Counted from the first letter of the stretch, positions 11,443 to 23,855 are shown. The stretch is DNA of 64,000 bases from Bryoerythrophyllum caledonicum (GCA_963971425.1 OZ020518.1:32060770-32124769); one strand, 5' to 3'. Notes: generated by a model not told the origin, from the sequence alone. Made by a program: numbers and translations.

Positions 11443-14364
11443 CCCCTCTACCTCCCTACAATCCTACCATCCCACAAAAACGCAACAAAACCCACCAAAC
11501 TCCTCGCACCTACTCCAAAACCTGTCGATCCTTCTGCGACATGAAACTTGTCAAGGAGAAATCCTCTACGGCCTCAGTCCCCACTCTCTCCAAGTCCCTC
11601 CCTGCATCCTCTCCATCACGATCCCCCCAAAGTAAACCTCAAATTCTGTAGCTTTTGTGATTCTCGCCGCGAATTTCACGACATTGATCAATCACCTAAT
11701 CGGCTAACACCTTATAAATCGGCTCCTTTGACGCACTGGAAAGGAAAATTTCTTCACACTGGTCGAAACCGAAGTCGAAATCCTGAAAACTGGTCGGAAA
11801 TCTATGGGATGTTTGGGGAGCTCCCAGCGCAAGCAGAGGTTTTTGCCAGATAGGCGCAGTGCGCTGTTAGGGCCGGTACCGTGATGATACTAGGGCGATA
11901 CTAGGGTGGTGCCCTGGTTGTGGTACGGGCGGGGAGCGAGGTGACGTGGACTGGCGCGTCCGACGGGGAACACGTGGTTGTTGCTCGGTCGGGTTTGCCA
12001 CGTGGCGTTCCTTGGTTGATTTTGGTTTCGTATTTTGAGGCCAGCCTGTCACTCAAAACCACAGAGGCATCAGAGGTAACTTATTCTATACTAGTAGTCC
12101 CCTTGTCGCCAAATCAAATGCATCCCTTGTACACCCATGGTATACGCATTATTTACTTTTATACAACCATTGTGTCCTTTAGATACCCGCTATTTACTTT
12201 AGACTGGTGTATTGACCAATTCTCTCCAATGGGTCAAGGACATCTCCAATTGCATTAATGTTTAAAAATGCATACCCATTATGTACCCGACATTTACTTT
12301 AGATACATCTTATTAACTTTAGATATCCATTATTTATCCGCTACAATTTTTCTATGGCAGAAGCTATAGATTACATGCATCCCATTATAGGGTCCCATTG
12401 GGGTTGTTGTTGTCAACTGACAAGGCATGTAAGTCTGCTCCACTTAGTACATCTACGTTGGTAATGTCTATGTAGTCCTCTCCTACACCCTAGACATCTA
12501 CATTCTACTCCATACGAACATCCCTCTTAAGTCCAGTAATTACTAAACGTTAACTCACATAAATGTCAATACAAGAATTTGAATATCAATACTTGAAGAG
12601 ATCACATGAGACACCCTCCACCAACGAGCGCCTTACAAGATATTAGACATCATTACAAAACAAGAACTCCCAAAAATATGAGGCAACATTACAAAAAATA
12701 ACTTTACAAATCAAAACGTAACAAATCCTCTAAAAACAAGACAAATCCTCTCGAGACACCATCTCCAAAAAAAATTGAGGTTGGGGTTTCATAATCTATG
12801 CCCATTAAAATGGCTCAGATTTAAAAGAATCTTCCTAAAACCTAGGAGATCTTGAAGAAGCGACATGATTCAATTTTGGATGCACGCTCTGAGAGGATGA
12901 CATTCCATGTGGATGAGCAAAGGCAAGGCCTCGACGAAGGGGTAAGCGGGAGGCCAATATGGCGGGGCCAAGCTAGATCCACGGGCAGCTCCAACATACT
13001 ATTGCCCGAGGCAAATGCCCCGACTAGGTTGTACCATAGTGCATTGCTTGTCAAGGTAGAATAGCAAGATCCCGCCTATGAGGAGCCCGTGAGATTTGGG
13101 TTGCAGACAACAAAGACCAAGCGACCAGGTGCAGTTTTGCTGAGGGCAACGTTACCATGTTATTTTTGTGTACATTTTAATTTCCCTTTTTATGTAATGT
13201 TTATATGTAAAAAATATCATAATCGCTATATGATAATTATGTTGAATTTTAGCAATATAGGATCTATATGCAAACAATAGAACTTTCTTTCGATATTGCT
13301 GGAATACATATACAATACTAGAGCTATAGACAATGAGATCGATATAATTTTCATTGAAAAAGCTTTTTCGTGATGTTCAGTATAGTAGTATTTCATTGAA
13401 ACTACTTCTAAAAAATTTAAAATGAATAAGAGTACTTTATACTTTACTTGGATAGATATTCAAGTGTTCAATCCTTTCTGGACAAGGCCTGGAGTAACCA
13501 TGGCAGAATCTACAAGTGTCGTAGATGCTGTTGTCCATCATCAAGGCAACGGGTACATTCCGCCCATGGTCGCTCCAAGCCTCATCCTAAAAGGGTTAAC
13601 AATTAAAAAAATTCACTCATCCTCGCTGATGACTATTCTTTATTTGAAGTTGCCAATGTGACAAGCAAAATGAAAATGAAAATTAGCACTCTTCCACGGA
13701 GCTAGAGTAACAAGGCTATGACGAGTGATAAGGAAAGGAAGAGTAAATCGAATGCACTGGATGGCTCAAATGCGGCGCCACCTTTGCGTCACAAAGACGA
13801 AACAGCACCCCAACTCCGCTACCCCCAAACCCGGTACTCCTCCCGAAACTGTTACCGTCTACCAAATCCGTACATCTTCACCTTATTCTTCGAATGTGGT
13901 AGGCTCAAATTCCACTCACGACCTCACACGATACCCCGGCTTAAAACCCGTCACGATACTCAAAACCAGAATCATCTACCGAATCCGTACATAGTCTACC
14001 AGTTATTTTCTTCTGGGTACGGTGACGGATTTAGGTCGTCGTCCTAGAATGAAATTAACGAGAAAGAGCTTCATGGACATGGATTCCACGTTTGCGGCAA
14101 CGATCACATCGTCGTCACTGAAGCGCAGTCCGATCTTCACATCCAGCGTTCTCAGGTACTAATTGCGGCGGTAGACTTGGTTTTGAGGACTTTCTCGAAG
14201 GCGGGTTAACGGGGTGTTTTTTGTTTGGAGAATCTTGTGGATTGGGGTTTGGTCGGCGTTGGTGGGAGTGCCGTGCGCGTTTTTGGTGCTGACGTTGAAG
14301 TTAATTTTGGTTTCTCAGGTCGTGGAAGTCTGAGTGTTGGGGTTTTGAGTTGAATTCGGGCACC
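11443..14364. other. Divergent intergenic region between OSCA and the saposin gene
   Basis: The two flanking genes are divergently transcribed, so both promoters lie here. A stretch at 12150-12350 repeats TTTACTTTAGATAC-like units and looks like a decayed small element. The segment 14050-14155 ends CTCAGGTACT and may be a 5' untranslated exon of the saposin gene. No further gene is supported. Confidence 0.4.
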
Positions 14365-16145
14365 ATGGCGAAGCGGAGCGTCTTGTGGGCCGTCGCGCTG
14401 GTGGCGTTGGTGTGTATGGCGAGTGTTGCGGAGGGCTCGCATGTCCATCTTGGTAAGGAAGTGTAGAAGTTGCCCCCTGTTGTACGGGAGGGGGGTTTTT
14501 ATGCTTGAATTTAGGGTTTGGGAAGTTTTTGAGATGATTTCTTGGTTGCTGGTTGCTTTCCGGGTTAATCGGGTTCATGACGATTTTTCGTTGTTTGTTT
14601 TTGTGAAGGCACGGTTTCAAGGTTGGCGAAGTTCACTCGTAAGGAAGCGCGCGTTGCGAGGATTAATTTGTGCGATACATGTCTTCAGCTGTCGCAAGAA
14701 GCGCAGACGGTGTTGGCTGACCCGGACACGCCGACGCAGGTCATTAGTGTGGCAGATCAGCTGGTGTGCAGCCCTCTTCAACCTGGACTGAAGAAGAAGG
14801 TCAGTTGCTTTGTGGCCATCTGAAACGAAATTAACCAGTTCGGCAAGTTTGCTCTTACAAAATTCATTTTATTGGCTAAATCTGGATTTATCTTTTTCTG
14901 TCAATTTGTTTTTGGAAGCTGTTGTTTTGGGTAGCAGATTAGGTAGTCAATGATTGGCATTCATGGCTTATGTCGGGGGTTTATGCGGTGAATGGAATGT
15001 AGACTTTGATTGACGTGCTGTGTTGTTTGGCAGTGTGAGAGGATGGTGGATCAATATGTACCGCAAGTGATTTTGGAGCTCGAGGCGCTTCTTGGCCCAG
15101 ACAAGCTTTGCTTTGAATCTGGCCTCTGCACCGCCCCTGCTCTTACCTCTTTTGAAGACGAGAAGAAGTCATGCACGGTTTGCCAAGACTTGGCCACTGA
15201 CGCTCTGACTTACTTGGAGAACAACAAAACTCGCGTGGAAATCGTCATTGCTCTCCACCTCGCATGCGGACAGCTCAAAGAACTAAGCAAGCAGGTAACA
15301 AAAACAGTTCTCATCTGTTCAATCACTTGCTTCACATTCCAAACTATTTCTGTCCAAACAGAAATATGGCGTTTTGTATGGTAAACTAACGATTGTATAG
15401 CGTGGATATATAGTGTGATCTTCTGGTGGACATGTACACCCCACGAATGATGGAGCAGCTTGAGAACATCACTCCTCAGGAGTTCTGTCAGATGACCAAG
15501 ATGTGCAAGCCGCCCACAAAAGTGTTGGACAGCAACGACTGTGCCACTTGCCAATTCGTTATTTTGGAGCTCAAGATCAAGTTGCAGGACCCAAAAACCC
15601 AGGTATGTCAAACATCTTAGATGTCTAGACGCTCTATGGTAAATGCCTCAATGCTTTGCTTTTCAACAAGTCTGTTTCGTCTTTATATTATTAGAATAAT
15701 GAATATTCTTGTAACGACGGGTAGGATAAAGTTCTGAGACGAATATGGTGTATGTAATTTTCCAGGAGAAGGTGCTGGACGTGCTTATCAACGGATGCAA
15801 CCGTGTTGTCAACCATGTTGACGAGGTTTGTCCGACTCCACTCTTATCACTTCCCCCCCACTTCTAATGCATTTCCTGTTATTTGATCAAACACTGGTAT
15901 TGATTATTCTCTGCTGATTTCTCGTTGTGCAGTGTAAGGCGCTTGTGGTGCAGTACGGCCCATTTGTCCTCGCCAATCTCGACAAGATCCTTGATTCTCA
16001 GGCTGTGTGCTGCAAAGCTGGGTTCTGCAAGTCGAGTATTTGTCCTCAGAAGGCCCAACAGTGGACCGAGATGATGACGGAGTTGTCTCAGAAGGATTCT
16101 TCCCTCATCGAACTGCCGCAGGAGCGTCTCGTCAGAACCGTTTGA
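14365..16145 (+). CDS. Secreted prosaposin-like protein with three saposin-B domains
   Basis: Six exons (14365-14452, 14609-14799, 15034-15294, 15414-15602, 15766-15825, 15933-16145) encode 333 residues. All introns are GT-AG and phases agree. A signal peptide (about 1-24) is followed by three saposin-B domains, each with the six-cysteine pattern: Cys 51, 54, 83, 94, 119, 125; then 140, 143, 171, 181, 205, 211; then 223, 226, 254, 264, 289, 295. Saposin-type proteins bind lipids and help lysosomal or vacuolar hydrolases reach membrane lipids. Processing into separate saposins in the vacuole is inferred from the family. An intron lies exactly before the fourth cysteine in every domain, always phase 0, which shows that the domains arose by duplication of an intron-bearing unit. 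Domain 3 has an additional intron. Tandem Cys 289-290 leaves a small doubt about which one pairs. Confidence 0.92.
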
Positions 16146-17180
16146 AGACTTGAATGATCTTGTCAGTTACTTGTATGGTATGGTGTTTTTAAACTTTTTG
16201 TATTTGTGTAAATCATGCTCAAATTGGGTTGGCTGCTGACTTAGTTTTCAAGAGTACTCCACATTAAAATCTGGTCTTTAGGGTTGATCAGACTCACTCT
16301 TTTACCTTTACGTGAAAGCATCAATTGTATTTCTCACATTTTTTAGATAATGCTGTATTCTCTTGTAATCCTTGGTGCGTTGTTTGGAATTCTATAGAGG
16401 AGCTCGTGATGTGGTGGTGTTAAAGGGATCATGGAATTTTGAAGTGTATTGTGTTCTATGAGAATGGTGAACAATGTACAGATGCACAACAAATTGTCTG
16501 AAACTAGACTGTGATGAACCTACTGCCTACCCAACTTGTACACTATTGGTGGGGGGACTTTGACATTTTGGGTAGGTTACCATGGCATCGATTTATGATC
16601 TCAATATTATGAACTTTTTATGAAGGTGCGCAACACTAGGAGCTTCATGGGAATACAATTTGTTTTACATTGGACCTTTATTAGCAAAAAAATCACTATT
16701 CTAAATGGGATCTGTTAGAGTTATGGAAGCTCCAATTTTTTTTGCTATATCTTTTATTAAAATTGAGAAATTCAATTAAATAAATTCACCAAAAAAACCT
16801 GCTTCTTATTTGCATTGAATAATTTTGCATGATATACCAATTTTTATTCTTTTCTTCACCAGCTTCTTATTGCCGGTAGAAAGTAGTGTCACAATACCAA
16901 AGTTCAATTTTTCAAGTAGCAGTTGGAATTGTGTAAAATTCTATGGACAAGTATCTCATTTTACGTGTATTGTGGTGATGAAGAGTTGCTATTTTGCATA
17001 ATGAAAATTCTCTCTAACCAAAAAAGAAACACGTTGATCCTAATAGTTGTTTTTTCCCAACTTCCTTCAAATTGCTACAAATTTCTCACTCATGATTCAT
17101 GTGCAAAGTCTAGACGGACGTCGAAACTGATATCAATCATATTTCATTTGGGACTGATAAATAACAACAGTATGTCATGA
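16146..17180. other. Convergent 3' region between the saposin and VWA-Cache genes
   Basis: The region is AT-rich and should contain the 3' untranslated ends of both flanking convergent genes. No further coding region, RNA gene or clear element was seen. Confidence 0.4.
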
Positions 17181-19953
17181 TTAACCTGATTTATTTGAGA
17201 AGTGAGTCGAAGAAGCCGGCTTCATTTCTACTTTCCTTTCGGTAGCCTGATCTACATGCTGCTCGGTGACTGGCAATTGATCTGCTTCAGAGCCTCCTGG
17301 GAAAACAAATGCTTGATCTCCGTCGTGATGTCTTCTCGGAAGACGTCGACGCCAAACAAAATAGAGAAGTAATCCTGCAGCTAGAACGCCACCGACACAG
17401 ACAGCGACACCAATTACAGCTGTTTTCCTCTTGGAATTTACACTTGCAGCCTCAGTCGTCGCTGGTTTGCCGCACGGGCCGCAGCATGAAAGGTCTTGTA
17501 TTGTACTTACCGTGTCGGTCTTAGCACATAAACCTGCATGTGAAGGGATCGGAGTGGACGATCCACAGGGTTGAGCTGGGATGTTCTTGCTCTGGAGGAT
17601 GAAAAGAAATCAACTGTTAGCCACAAGTTCCGGCAGTACTGCAGTCACTGAAAGTTAAACGTTGTGGCTTACTTGAATACTAGCATTTGCTGCAGAGAAT
17701 ATAAACTTCGATGGATCAAAGGCTTTCCCCAGCGTCCTTAGCGACGTCAAGGCATCCGTCACTGATCCAATGTCACTCCCAAGCCCATCCATGAAGATAT
17801 TCAGTCCAATAATCCCCAAAAGCTTTCCATCCGCATCATATACTGTCACATTACATACAGAAATCAACAACCGTCGTAATTCAAGTTACAGAAGAATAAC
17901 CAGATAGCCAGTCAAGGATGGATTTTTATCGGAAAGTCACACTTGTGCACACCTGGTTTGGTGATTGAGAAGATATTGTCGACAACACCCTCATAATCTT
18001 TATAGATTATGCTGTAATCTGCGGTGTTGCTGATACTGGTTCGGAACTGTGCCAGGAAGGAGAAATACGGCTGAATGGCATAGAGAGGATTCACAACCTC
18101 TGATGTGATGACGTTGAAGGAACCGCCCATGCTGCGTAGCTCGGAAAGAATTGGGTTCCCGGTCAGAAAGCGGTTCACAGTGTCGTCTGGCTGCGGCAAC
18201 TTGAAGATGAACACTTTCACATTCTTGCCCACTAACTCAGCCAGCGCACCTTCTTTCAATGTGGCAGCATTCCCGTCAGTGAAGATTATGATTATCTGCA
18301 ATAGGGTACGACCAGATTACAGTTCATACTGCACGTTCCAGTAACTCGTAAAACATTATCAACATCAAATTTGGTTAATAGTTCAGCGGACTTTTGGAAA
18401 ATGTGACACGATCAATAGATGAAAAATATTACAAGCCCTATTCAGATAGTATGATTTTTGTACAAATATGAAGGATACCTTCAAGGATGAATTATAACCA
18501 GGAACTCCTCCAGGCGCGTAATTTTTGAGCGCCTCTGTGATTCCAAGAGAGACGTTGGATGCCCTCTGCCCAGCGTTCTCTACTGTTATACTCGAGAGAT
18601 TGCCTTTCAGTCCAGCAAACTCTGGATGATAAGTTGAATCTCCCGTTTGGTAGTACTCCACACGCACCTGAAAAAAAACATCAATATTAGAGGGTGCCAA
18701 AGTACTGTGATGAAGGAGCCGAGAAAATTTCCCCTAATTTCACGTTATGGGACTCTGATTCAGCTTGTCACTCTAGAAGAGAGAGGAGAATGGCATTTAC
18801 TGGAGAAGGATTCAATGAGGTGGCCTTGGAGCTGTCAAAGGTGATGATGTTCACATAATCTTGCTCCGAAAGAGTGTTCAGAAGCTCCAGAACAATGGCT
18901 TGGGTGGCTGTGAGGAACGTTCCCTCCAGCGGCGTCGGTAGAGGACTTCCCATGGCCACACCAGCGTCGACCAAAACCATCACCGCCTTCAACACAGACG
19001 TGGAGACGCGGTACCATGGTCGTAAACGCGGGTCGTATTTACCACACTCTCCAGGACTTTGATCCTGCCCATTGGAAACGTGTCAGCTGTGAATTTTCCG
19101 ACTAGAGGAACAAACAGAGTACGAAACTCATACCGAGCCTGGGAAGTGCATGTAGGTGCCATCTATGGTCCCAAAAAATGCTCGCGACAGAGAGCTTGCA
19201 TTGCACACGCTCTTGAACGCCGCGTCCAACTCTCTTTGGCTGCAAATGGTAGTCCCGGTTACTGCAGCTGTTCTGTCTGTGGTGGGCGCAGTCCTGCCAT
19301 TTTATGATAGACTCTTCAGAGGCTCTCTAAAATTCGCGAATTGGAATCATTAGACATGTCTAGGAAGCCTGGACCAATGAAGAAAGGTTGATCTGTAACA
19401 TGGGGTAGTTTACACACGCAAAAATAGTGGGAGAATTTGAATATACAACAGAAGTGTTTATGTCTATCTACAGAGGTTTTTGGAATGCTGAGGTTAGCTT
19501 ACCTTACATAGCTTCTAGTGAAGTCGAAGTATCTGGATTGGCAAGTGCCAGTGGAAGCAGGGCAATACGTGTTGTTCTTCACCTCCTGGCAGGTGAGGCG
19601 ACCCACGTCGCCGAGCAATGGCCAGCAGGAGTCACGTGAGCAGTTCGTGGGCGCACCACAGCTCGCTAAGAGTTCTGCAATGGCCAACCATCAATTTTGA
19701 GCAGGGGACAAGGAAGCTCTGGATCACGTCAAATAGACTACACATACATGATTATCAGAGTTTCTCACAACTAATAGGAGATGATGTGAGAAAAATTACC
19801 GCACTGCCGACCGTTGTTCTGTTGCGCGGCCTGTGCCAAGCGTGTTACTTGGCCCTCCTTATTGTCCAGAAACTCACTCCCCGGACTGCCCTCGGCACAA
19901 ATCCATGTGGAAGTGAAGATGAGCGCGAGCGTCACAAAATGGTTTGATCCCAT
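17181..19953 (-). CDS. Single-pass VWA-Cache domain protein (alpha2-delta/CACHD1-like architecture)
   Basis: Eight exons (19953-19800, 19674-19503, 19293-19134, 19064-18801, 18667-18479, 18295-17953, 17842-17673, 17591-17181) encode 620 residues with consistent phases. A signal peptide (about 1-22) and a cysteine-rich N-terminus lead to the RPWY motif (177-180), which in alpha2-delta proteins precedes the VWA fold. The VWA domain follows (about 190-400), with the conserved LSEQDYVNIITFD segment. Then come a Cache-like segment with DADGKLLGIIGLNI (after about 428), a membrane helix (about 541-564) and a basic cytosolic tail of about 56 residues without a kinase. The MIDAS metal site, normally DxSxS, reads DAGVA from D195, so metal binding is doubtful. 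Exon 8 contains a strong donor-like GTAAGT near 17511, so alternative splicing is possible. Ligand and role are unknown; extracellular sensing or channel association is inferred from the architecture. Confidence 0.88.
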
Positions 19954-20435
19954 GTCTATTTAAACCGCCTGCACAGTTAAATAAATACTTCAGAGAGAGG
20001 GTACCCAGGCACAAATCTTAGCAAAGTTGATTCAAACCTCCGTACTTGACAGAAGAACCTTGACTCTCACAATACTATCTTTGCGTAGGAGATACTCAGC
20101 TGTATACTCTCGCAGCCGTGACTTAGGGTCTATTCGCACCTGTATATGGTATATGGGGTGTTAAGGCGGTGTTAGGAAAATGTGCTTTCGCACTAGAAAT
20201 GGTGTTAGATGTAGAACTGACATGGCAAGGATGAAAATATGAGCTGGATAGTGGAGGTAGAGCAAAGGTAAGGTGGTGGTTTGGATTTAGTGGAGGGGAT
20301 ATATGTGTTTTTAAAATCTTCATAAAATGAACGTTCTATTGAGAAACATCTACCTATCATCGCAGGTAGGTGAGAGGTACCAATTTCAGTCTTGAAGGTC
20401 ACCTTAAGATACTTGCCAGCATTGTAGCAACTTAA

Positions 20436-20872
20436 AGTGTCAAACATAGATTCTGTTTTTAGTGCATGATGCATGCTCTAGTACAAAACTGGGATGAAAA
20501 AACCGCACTCGATTTGGAGTTGCGGTTTTTCTTTTACAACGCCGTCGGAACAGTCAGCACTGTTCCTAAATCGGGCTGTCCCGAGTTTTTTGGCCATAAT
20601 TTCCTCATTTTTGGGAGTTTTTGGTCGTGTAATATATCGTTGAAATCGTGATTTCAAGGCGCTTTCAACGGTATATTACACGTTCTAAAACTCCCAAAAA
20701 TGAGGGAGTTATGATCAAAAAACCCGGGACAGCCCGATTTAGGAACAGTGCTGACTGTTTCGACAGCTTTGACAAAAAAAACCGCAACTCCGAATGGAGT
20801 GCGGTTTTTTTTATCCCAGTTTTATACTAGTCCATGCATCATGCACTTAAAACAGAATCTATACTTGACACT
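20436..20872. mobile_element. Near-perfect foldback element of 437 bp
   Basis: The whole sequence is a long inverted repeat. AGTGTCAA...TAGATTCTGTTTT at the left mirrors AAAACAGAATCTA...TTGACACT at the right. The centre lies near 20655, at TTGAAATCGTGATTTCAA. It is flanked by TTAA (20432-20435 and 20873-20876), the same target type as the neighbouring element. The transcript would form one long hairpin. It has no coding capacity. Confidence 0.82.
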
Positions 20873-20876
20873 TTAA

Positions 20877-21817
20877 CCCCTAAGGTACCGTGACAGTTTT
20901 ACACCAAAAACACTTCAAAATTGATGGATTCTAGTGCAATATTAAAGGTCACAAAAACTTTGATTTTTAGTTCTGACTGTAGGATCTCGATAAAGGCTTA
21001 TTAAGTAATACATGTACAAAATTTCATAAACTTTGACCGCACGGATTGAAAGATTATAGTGTTTGAAGTCAAGCAAATGGTTCATTTTCTTCCTTGCGTT
21101 TAGTGGATCAGCAGACTTTGACTTCAGTTGGTATCAAAAAAATTCACTACTCAAGGTCTAAATCTATTACCATGTTGTTAAGCATGATGTTAGATCCTTA
21201 CACACCAATTTTTAGAAGTAGAGACGGGGTGTAGCATATTCAAAACAAGTGTGCATGAGTGGAGGCTCAAAATTTGTTAATTCACACTTTAAATTTTTTT
21301 TAATTTAATATGTTTTTGATTGATAATCCGAATGGTTAATAAGAAGGTTTACATTACATATTGTTGTGGAAAAAATAAAAAGTGAAAAATATAAAGATAC
21401 CCAGGTTTTATGTGGAAAAGAAGAAGTTTTTTTGGTACCTTGCCCGACAATGAGTGACAAAGTGTGAAAATGTTTGACTTGGGTTGGTATGGTATTTTTC
21501 ACTAAAGACAAGAACTTTTTTTTGACAATATGTAGGGAAATAATATTACTTGCGAGTACTGGAAATCTCACTTTCAATAGAGTGTCCTATCAAAAGTTTT
21601 TCGAGGTGCCTGAGGTGCCCGCCCTCCCCATTTAAAATTCAAAACCCTATAACTTTTTCATCAAATGTCCAATTTAGGAAAAAATTGTTTTCCCACTTAG
21701 GTCTTTGGTAATGTCTTTCTATAGTAAATATTTCAAAGAATAATGTTGGAAATTGACACCATAGGAACTTGACCAAACTTTCAAAAAGCCCTTTTTGGAC
21801 ATTTGGTCCTTTAGGGG
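20877..21817. mobile_element. Non-autonomous TTAA-flanked DNA element, copy 2
   Basis: This copy begins CCCCTAAGGTACC and ends GGTCCTTTAGGGG, flanked by TTAA at 20873-20876 and 21818-21821. It is 941 bp and collinear with copy 1. It abuts the foldback element and shares the TTAA between them, so two insertions used one target site. Confidence 0.78.
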
Positions 21818-22091
21818 TTAAGGTTCTACAATGCTGGCAAGTATCTTAAGGTGACCTTCAAGACTGAAATTGGTACCTCTCACCTACCTGCGATGATAGG
21901 TAGATGTTTCTCAATAGAATGTTTATTTTACGAAGATTTTAAAAACACATATATCCCCTCCACTAAATCCAAACCACCACCTTACCTTTGCTCTACCTCC
22001 ACTATCCACCTCATATTTTCATCCTTGCCATGTCAATTCTACATCTAACACCATTTCTAGTGCGAAACCGCATTTTCCTAACACCGCCTAA

Positions 22092-22482
22092 GAGCATCTC
22101 CACCCCACGACGGAGAACCACCAAATTGGAGTTTTGTGAGGTCAAAAAGTTGCACCCATCACCTCAAAACGGGGAAACTTTATAAAAATTTAGAAGTTTT
22201 GGTGCATGGCACACCAAAATCTCCTTGGATGGGGGGAGTGCGCCATTTTTTGATGTTGGTGACACACCCATACCCTCACGACACGTGGCACCATGTCATT
22301 GATGTCGACACGTGGCGCCGTGTCATTGGTGGCGGGAGGTAATAGGTCAAAGCATTTTTTTGGGTAAATGTTTTTGGAGCTTGGGGTGGAGCCAAGCAAG
22401 CACCAATCACTAAACCACTCCTGGCGTGAAATTTTTTTCCCATCCTAGCGTGGAAAATTCCACGCTAGGAGTGGAGATGCTC
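22092..22482. mobile_element. MITE with GAGCATCTCC ends
   Basis: This 391-bp element has inverted ends AGAGCATCTCCAC / GTGGAGATGCTCT and interrupts the right arm of the surrounding foldback MITE. Comparison with the intact left arm (20155-20172) shows that the target was around TTA. A 2-3 bp TA or TAA duplication fits, with one base lost. The superfamily is not certain. Confidence 0.75.
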
Positions 22483-23302
22483 TTAACACCCCATATACCT
22501 CCAGGTGCGAATAGACCCTTAGTAACTAGCATTCACTCTTGTAAATAACTAGAGGACTTCATGAAAACATAGAAACGGAATCTAGAGATGGGATACAAAT
22601 AGTCGGTAACAGCTTTTGTCAAAAGATGCTGGCCACCAGAAGTCAAAAAAGTCGTCTGCCCTAAGCCTATATATTTCCAACTTTCAATGCATGGTTACCA
22701 TTAATTCAGTCAAGGCATTCCAAGTGGGCGAGACAGTCAAGGTAATCCCTTTCCATTTGTCATCTAGCACTCTAGGTCAGACGCTCCCAAAATTCTGTCG
22801 GAGAAACTTCAGAGAACTCTTTAAACCATGTACACGGATGGTACGGGAAGGGGATGTGGACAAAACCTGGCCCAGATTTTTATTTTTTTGGAGGATGCCC
22901 TATTCATACTAAGGGTGGGCCTCGAGGGGGAATTGGGGTCACAGGCTCTAAATTTGGCAAAAAAACTCCAAAAAAAGTTTCTAGACCTTGAAACTTAAAA
23001 AGCTAGAAAAATGAAGCCTATCGTGGTCATCCATACATCTGTCTACATGGAATATTATAGAGGTCCATATTGCAGTAGCCCTCGACTAGAGTTACAACAA
23101 TAGGACCCACTACAAATACAATTTGCTAGTAAAATATGGTGATTTTACCAGCATATGATAGACATCGTTGATCTTATGGAAGAATTCAATCAAAAAGGCA
23201 TTCCAGACTTAGATCACACGCATTGTCCTACCATAGCTGAATGCGATGTGATTGATGTGACTTAGTTGATCTTATTGGAATGGCAACTGATGTGCATGGC
23301 TT

Positions 23303-23475
23303 AGAGCATCCCTTGCAGCGGCCTGGATAGCTTCCTCATCGTGAGGTTTTCAATTCACGTTCACTTAGTGGCTCCCCACGAACACCCTCACATGCCAAAA
23401 AATTCAATGCTCCCTCCAAATCTAGTGCCCATTCACAGAAAAGGGCCATATTACTAGTATGCTCCTTCAACCCTT
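23303..23475. repeat. Small repeated element, copy 1
   Basis: It starts AGAGCATCCC and shares GTGGCTCCCCAC, CCCTCACATGCCAAAAA, GCTCCCTCCAAA and AGGGCCATAT with 23692-23855 in the same order. It resembles the internal part of a MITE with GAGCATCC ends. Confidence 0.6.
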
Positions 23476-23691
23476 AACTTTTCATCGTGTCACTATCCAC
23501 TCATCATGTACTGTACACGTCAGAGGGTTTGACCATAGAAAAAGATGATAAAGTCAAGTTGGGTTTCAAGGGCAAGGTATGGTCTTGAGCTACTAGGGTG
23601 ACGTCCCTCAATGCATTCCAATGTACTAATTTTATACCTCCATTGAGGAGTGAGGGCAACCAAAGTGCCGGGGTTGCTCCTAGAGCATCCC

Positions 23692-23855
23692 CTGTAGCAC
23701 CCTCGATAGGTCCCTTGACATGAGATTTTCAAGTGGAGTTTGTGGCTCCCCACCAAGGCCCTCACATGCCAAAAATTTCTAGTGCTCCCTCCAAAATTTG
23801 GTGTCCACATGCAAAAAAAGGGCCATATTTCCAATCCGCTCATTTAAGCCCGGCT
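23692..23855. repeat. Small repeated element, copy 2
   Basis: This is a diverged direct repeat of 23303-23475, about 390 bp downstream, with the same landmarks in the same order. Confidence 0.6.

Larger units (their letters stand above)
20126..22518. mobile_element. PIF/Harbinger-like foldback MITE, enlarged by nested insertions
   Basis: The ends are GGGTCTATTCGCACCTG (20126) and its exact complement (ending 22518), flanked by TTA on both sides (20123-20125, 22519-22521). The arms extend about 300 bp: 20126-20431 is complementary to 21822-22088 plus 22487-22518. Without the inserts it was a near-palindrome of about 600 bp with a TTAA at its centre. Two elements were later inserted at that TTAA and a third in the right arm. 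TTA target and GGG ends suggest a Tourist-type (PIF/Harbinger) non-autonomous element. Confidence 0.8.
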
